Shown here: positions 13,576 to 14,837 of the stretch, one piece after another
Layout of the letters: the number at the start of each line of letters is the position of its first letter
Position numbering within the stretch: the first letter of the stretch is position 1
DNA from: Acidobacteriota bacterium
Lineage (GTDB): Bacteria; Acidobacteriota; Terriglobia; Terriglobales; Acidobacteriaceae
Direction of reading: 5' to 3'
Assembly (NCBI GenBank): GCA_019510535.1
Contig: JAEKKE010000136.1
Coordinates: 1-14,837, forward strand
Length of the DNA: 14,837 nt
Made by a program: the position numbers and the translations under genes
Notes under the pieces: generated by a model
Databases searched by the model: none
Seen by the model: the letters and a program-made list of their open reading frames with translations, nothing else
Told to the model about the DNA's origin: nothing

Positions 13576-14837
13576 ATGAAGCACGTCGCCTGCTGCCTCA
13601 CCCTTGCCCTTTTCGGTGGTTGCATGTTGTTGCGGTCGCAAACGCCTCGTGTGGTGCATAGCAAAGGCAATCCCATCCTCTCAGATGGCGAGTATTACTC
13701 GGCCGATCCGGCGCCACTCGTGGTGGGCGACACGCTCTACATTCTTGCAGGCCGCGATGAGGCGCCGGCAGACGTGAATGACTTCGTGATGCAGGAGTGG
13801 CAACTGCTATCAACGAAGAGCGTCTCATCCGGTACTTGGTTGCACTATCCGGCGACCCTGCGGCCCAAGACAGTGTTCTCCTGGGCAGAGCCTGGGCATG
13901 CGTACGCCGGCCAGATCATTGCTGGAAGAGATGGCCGTTTCTATCTCTACGCGCCGGTACAGCAGGCACACAGCAGCAACCAGGATCCCTTTGCCATCGG
14001 TGTCGCAGTTGCTGACAGCCCTCTTGGACCTTGGAAGGACGCGCAGCCCTCGGGCCCTATCATCTCGCAGTCGATACCGGAGCCGAACACGATCCAGAAC
14101 ATTGATCCAACCGTGATGGTGGATGAGAACGGCCGTGTCTTTCTGTACTGGGGCACCTTCGGCAGGCTGCGCGGTATAGAGCTCGAGCAGGACATGGTGA
14201 CAACGAAGGGACCGGAGATTTCGGTCACAACGCTCAAGGGCTTCTTTGAAGCCCCATGGCTGTTTCGACGCGGTGACACCTATTACATGATCTATGCGGC
14301 GAATAATGCCGGTCCTGATTCCAACTGCACCCGCGCGATCTATCACGCATGCATCGCCTACGGGACAGCCACCAATCCTTTGGGGCCGTGGACCTATCGC
14401 GGTGTGATCCTCGATCCAGTATCGAGTACTACCTCGCACCCCGGAGCGATCGCCTTCCAGGGAAAGTGGTACCTCGTGTATCACACGGCAGATGCAGAGG
14501 GCGGCGGGCATTTCCGTCGCAGTGTCGCAATCGACGAGATGCGATGGGATGACAGCTCCAACCCGGCCCGCATCGTAAAGGTGAAACCGACACGTGCTCC
14601 TGGCCCACCGCCTGTCGCTACCAGGAACATCGCTCCTACCGCAGAAGCACATGCCTCCAATGAGCCGATTCCGGTGCAGTATGCACTCGCGGCTTTGAAC
14701 GATGGCATCGTGCGCAAGAACCCTTTGCCACCTGACATGTGGGCATCGTGGTCTCAGCACAATCCACCAGTGCAGTGGATTGAATACGACTGGGCTCACC
14801 CGGTGCAGCTAAATGGATCGCGAATCCAGTTCTGGAA
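13576..14837 (+). CDS. Secreted GH43-family glycosidase with C-terminal discoidin-like domain (3' end outside window)
   Basis: At least 420 residues are in the window, and the frame is open to the right edge. The N-terminus is a hydrophobic export signal (about 1-22); a Cys at 16 sits in a poor lipobox (Phe at -3), so lipidation is doubtful. The five-bladed GH43 propeller spans about 25-340. Candidate catalytic residues are Asp44 ('YSADPAP'), Asp177 ('NIDPTV') and Glu225 ('GFFEAPWLF'), matching the base, pKa-modulating Asp and acid of the family; 'SHPGAIAFQGKWYLVYH' is also typical. From about 355 a galactose-binding/discoidin-like domain begins ('NIAPTAEAHASN', then 'AALNDG'), seen in many arabinan- or xylan-active enzymes. 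Likely activities are alpha-L-arabinofuranosidase or beta-xylosidase, but fine specificity is not readable. The ATG at 13576 has no SD and begins 2 bases after a 19-bp palindrome. The long antisense frame is a shadow. Confidence 0.9.
   Translation, partial: MKHVACCLTLALFGGCMLLRSQTPRVVHSKGNPILSDGEYYSADPAPLVVGDTLYILAGRDEAPADVNDFVMQEWQLLSTKSVSSGTWLHYPATLRPKTVFSWAEPGHAYAGQIIAGRDGRFYLYAPVQQAHSSNQDPFAIGVAVADSPLGPWKDAQPSGPIISQSIPEPNTIQNIDPTVMVDENGRVFLYWGTFGRLRGIELEQDMVTTKGPEISVTTLKGFFEAPWLFRRGDTYYMIYAANNAGPDSNCTRAIYHACIAYGTATNPLGPWTYRGVILDPVSSTTSHPGAIAFQGKWYLVYHTADAEGGGHFRRSVAIDEMRWDDSSNPARIVKVKPTRAPGPPPVATRNIAPTAEAHASNEPIPVQYALAALNDGIVRKNPLPPDMWASWSQHNPPVQWIEYDWAHPVQLNGSRIQFW

Noticed and set aside
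13825..14799. Long minus-strand open frame (324 codons) opposite the GH43 gene
   Set aside because: It lies wholly antisense to a clear GH43 domain, has no recognisable motifs, and its composition (Arg/Cys/His-rich) is that of a shadow frame in GC-rich DNA.

Overview
The window looks like chromosomal DNA from an Acidobacteriota species (Terriglobales-like: Granulicella, Terriglobus or Edaphobacter relatives). The clues are a large Oar-type TonB-dependent receptor ending in a terminal Phe, abundant secreted carbohydrate-active proteins, moderately high GC, and an intergenic cluster of nested palindromes of a kind I associate with these genomes. The taxonomic call is inference; no rRNA or other marker gene is present.

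Layout. Positions 1-2283 (+) hold the C-terminal part of a TonB-dependent receptor, followed by a strong hairpin terminator. Positions 2431-3930 (+) encode an APC-family amino acid permease. Positions 3934-4137 carry a nested inverted-repeat element between convergent genes. From 11514 leftward to 4152, a minus-strand gene series reads: proline racemase/4-hydroxyproline 2-epimerase, DAO-type FAD oxidoreductase, small [2Fe-2S] protein, FAD/BFD-type oxidoreductase, DapA-family lyase/deaminase and, after an 86-base gap with a hairpin, a large secreted protein resembling DUF5695. The first five genes overlap or nearly abut (TGATG, 8 bases, ATGA, 9-base gap) and are almost certainly one operon. A GntR/FCD regulator (11613-12380, +) diverges from the epimerase. 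An Ldh-family imine reductase (12495-13517, -) converges on the regulator. A secreted GH43 glycosidase with a C-terminal discoidin-like domain (13576 to the right edge, +) diverges from the reductase.

How they fit together. The operon matches the known bacterial trans-4-hydroxy-L-proline route. The epimerase makes cis-4-hydroxy-D-proline, the three-subunit FAD/Fe-S dehydrogenase oxidises it to pyrroline-4-hydroxy-2-carboxylate, and the DapA-family deaminase yields 2-oxoglutarate semialdehyde. The Ldh-family reductase resembles the pyrroline-2-carboxylate reductase / HypS type that accompanies such clusters. The last enzyme, 2-oxoglutarate semialdehyde dehydrogenase, is not in the window.

The most interesting point is that hydroxyproline catabolism sits beside a secreted GH43 (a family rich in arabinofuranosidases) and a secreted glycosidase-like protein. 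The GH43/reductase divergent region carries a perfect 19-bp palindrome and a second motif that is also found upstream of the epimerase operon. I infer a possible utilisation locus for arabinosylated hydroxyproline-rich plant cell-wall glycoproteins (extensins, AGPs), with sugar removal and imino-acid catabolism under shared control. This remains a hypothesis.
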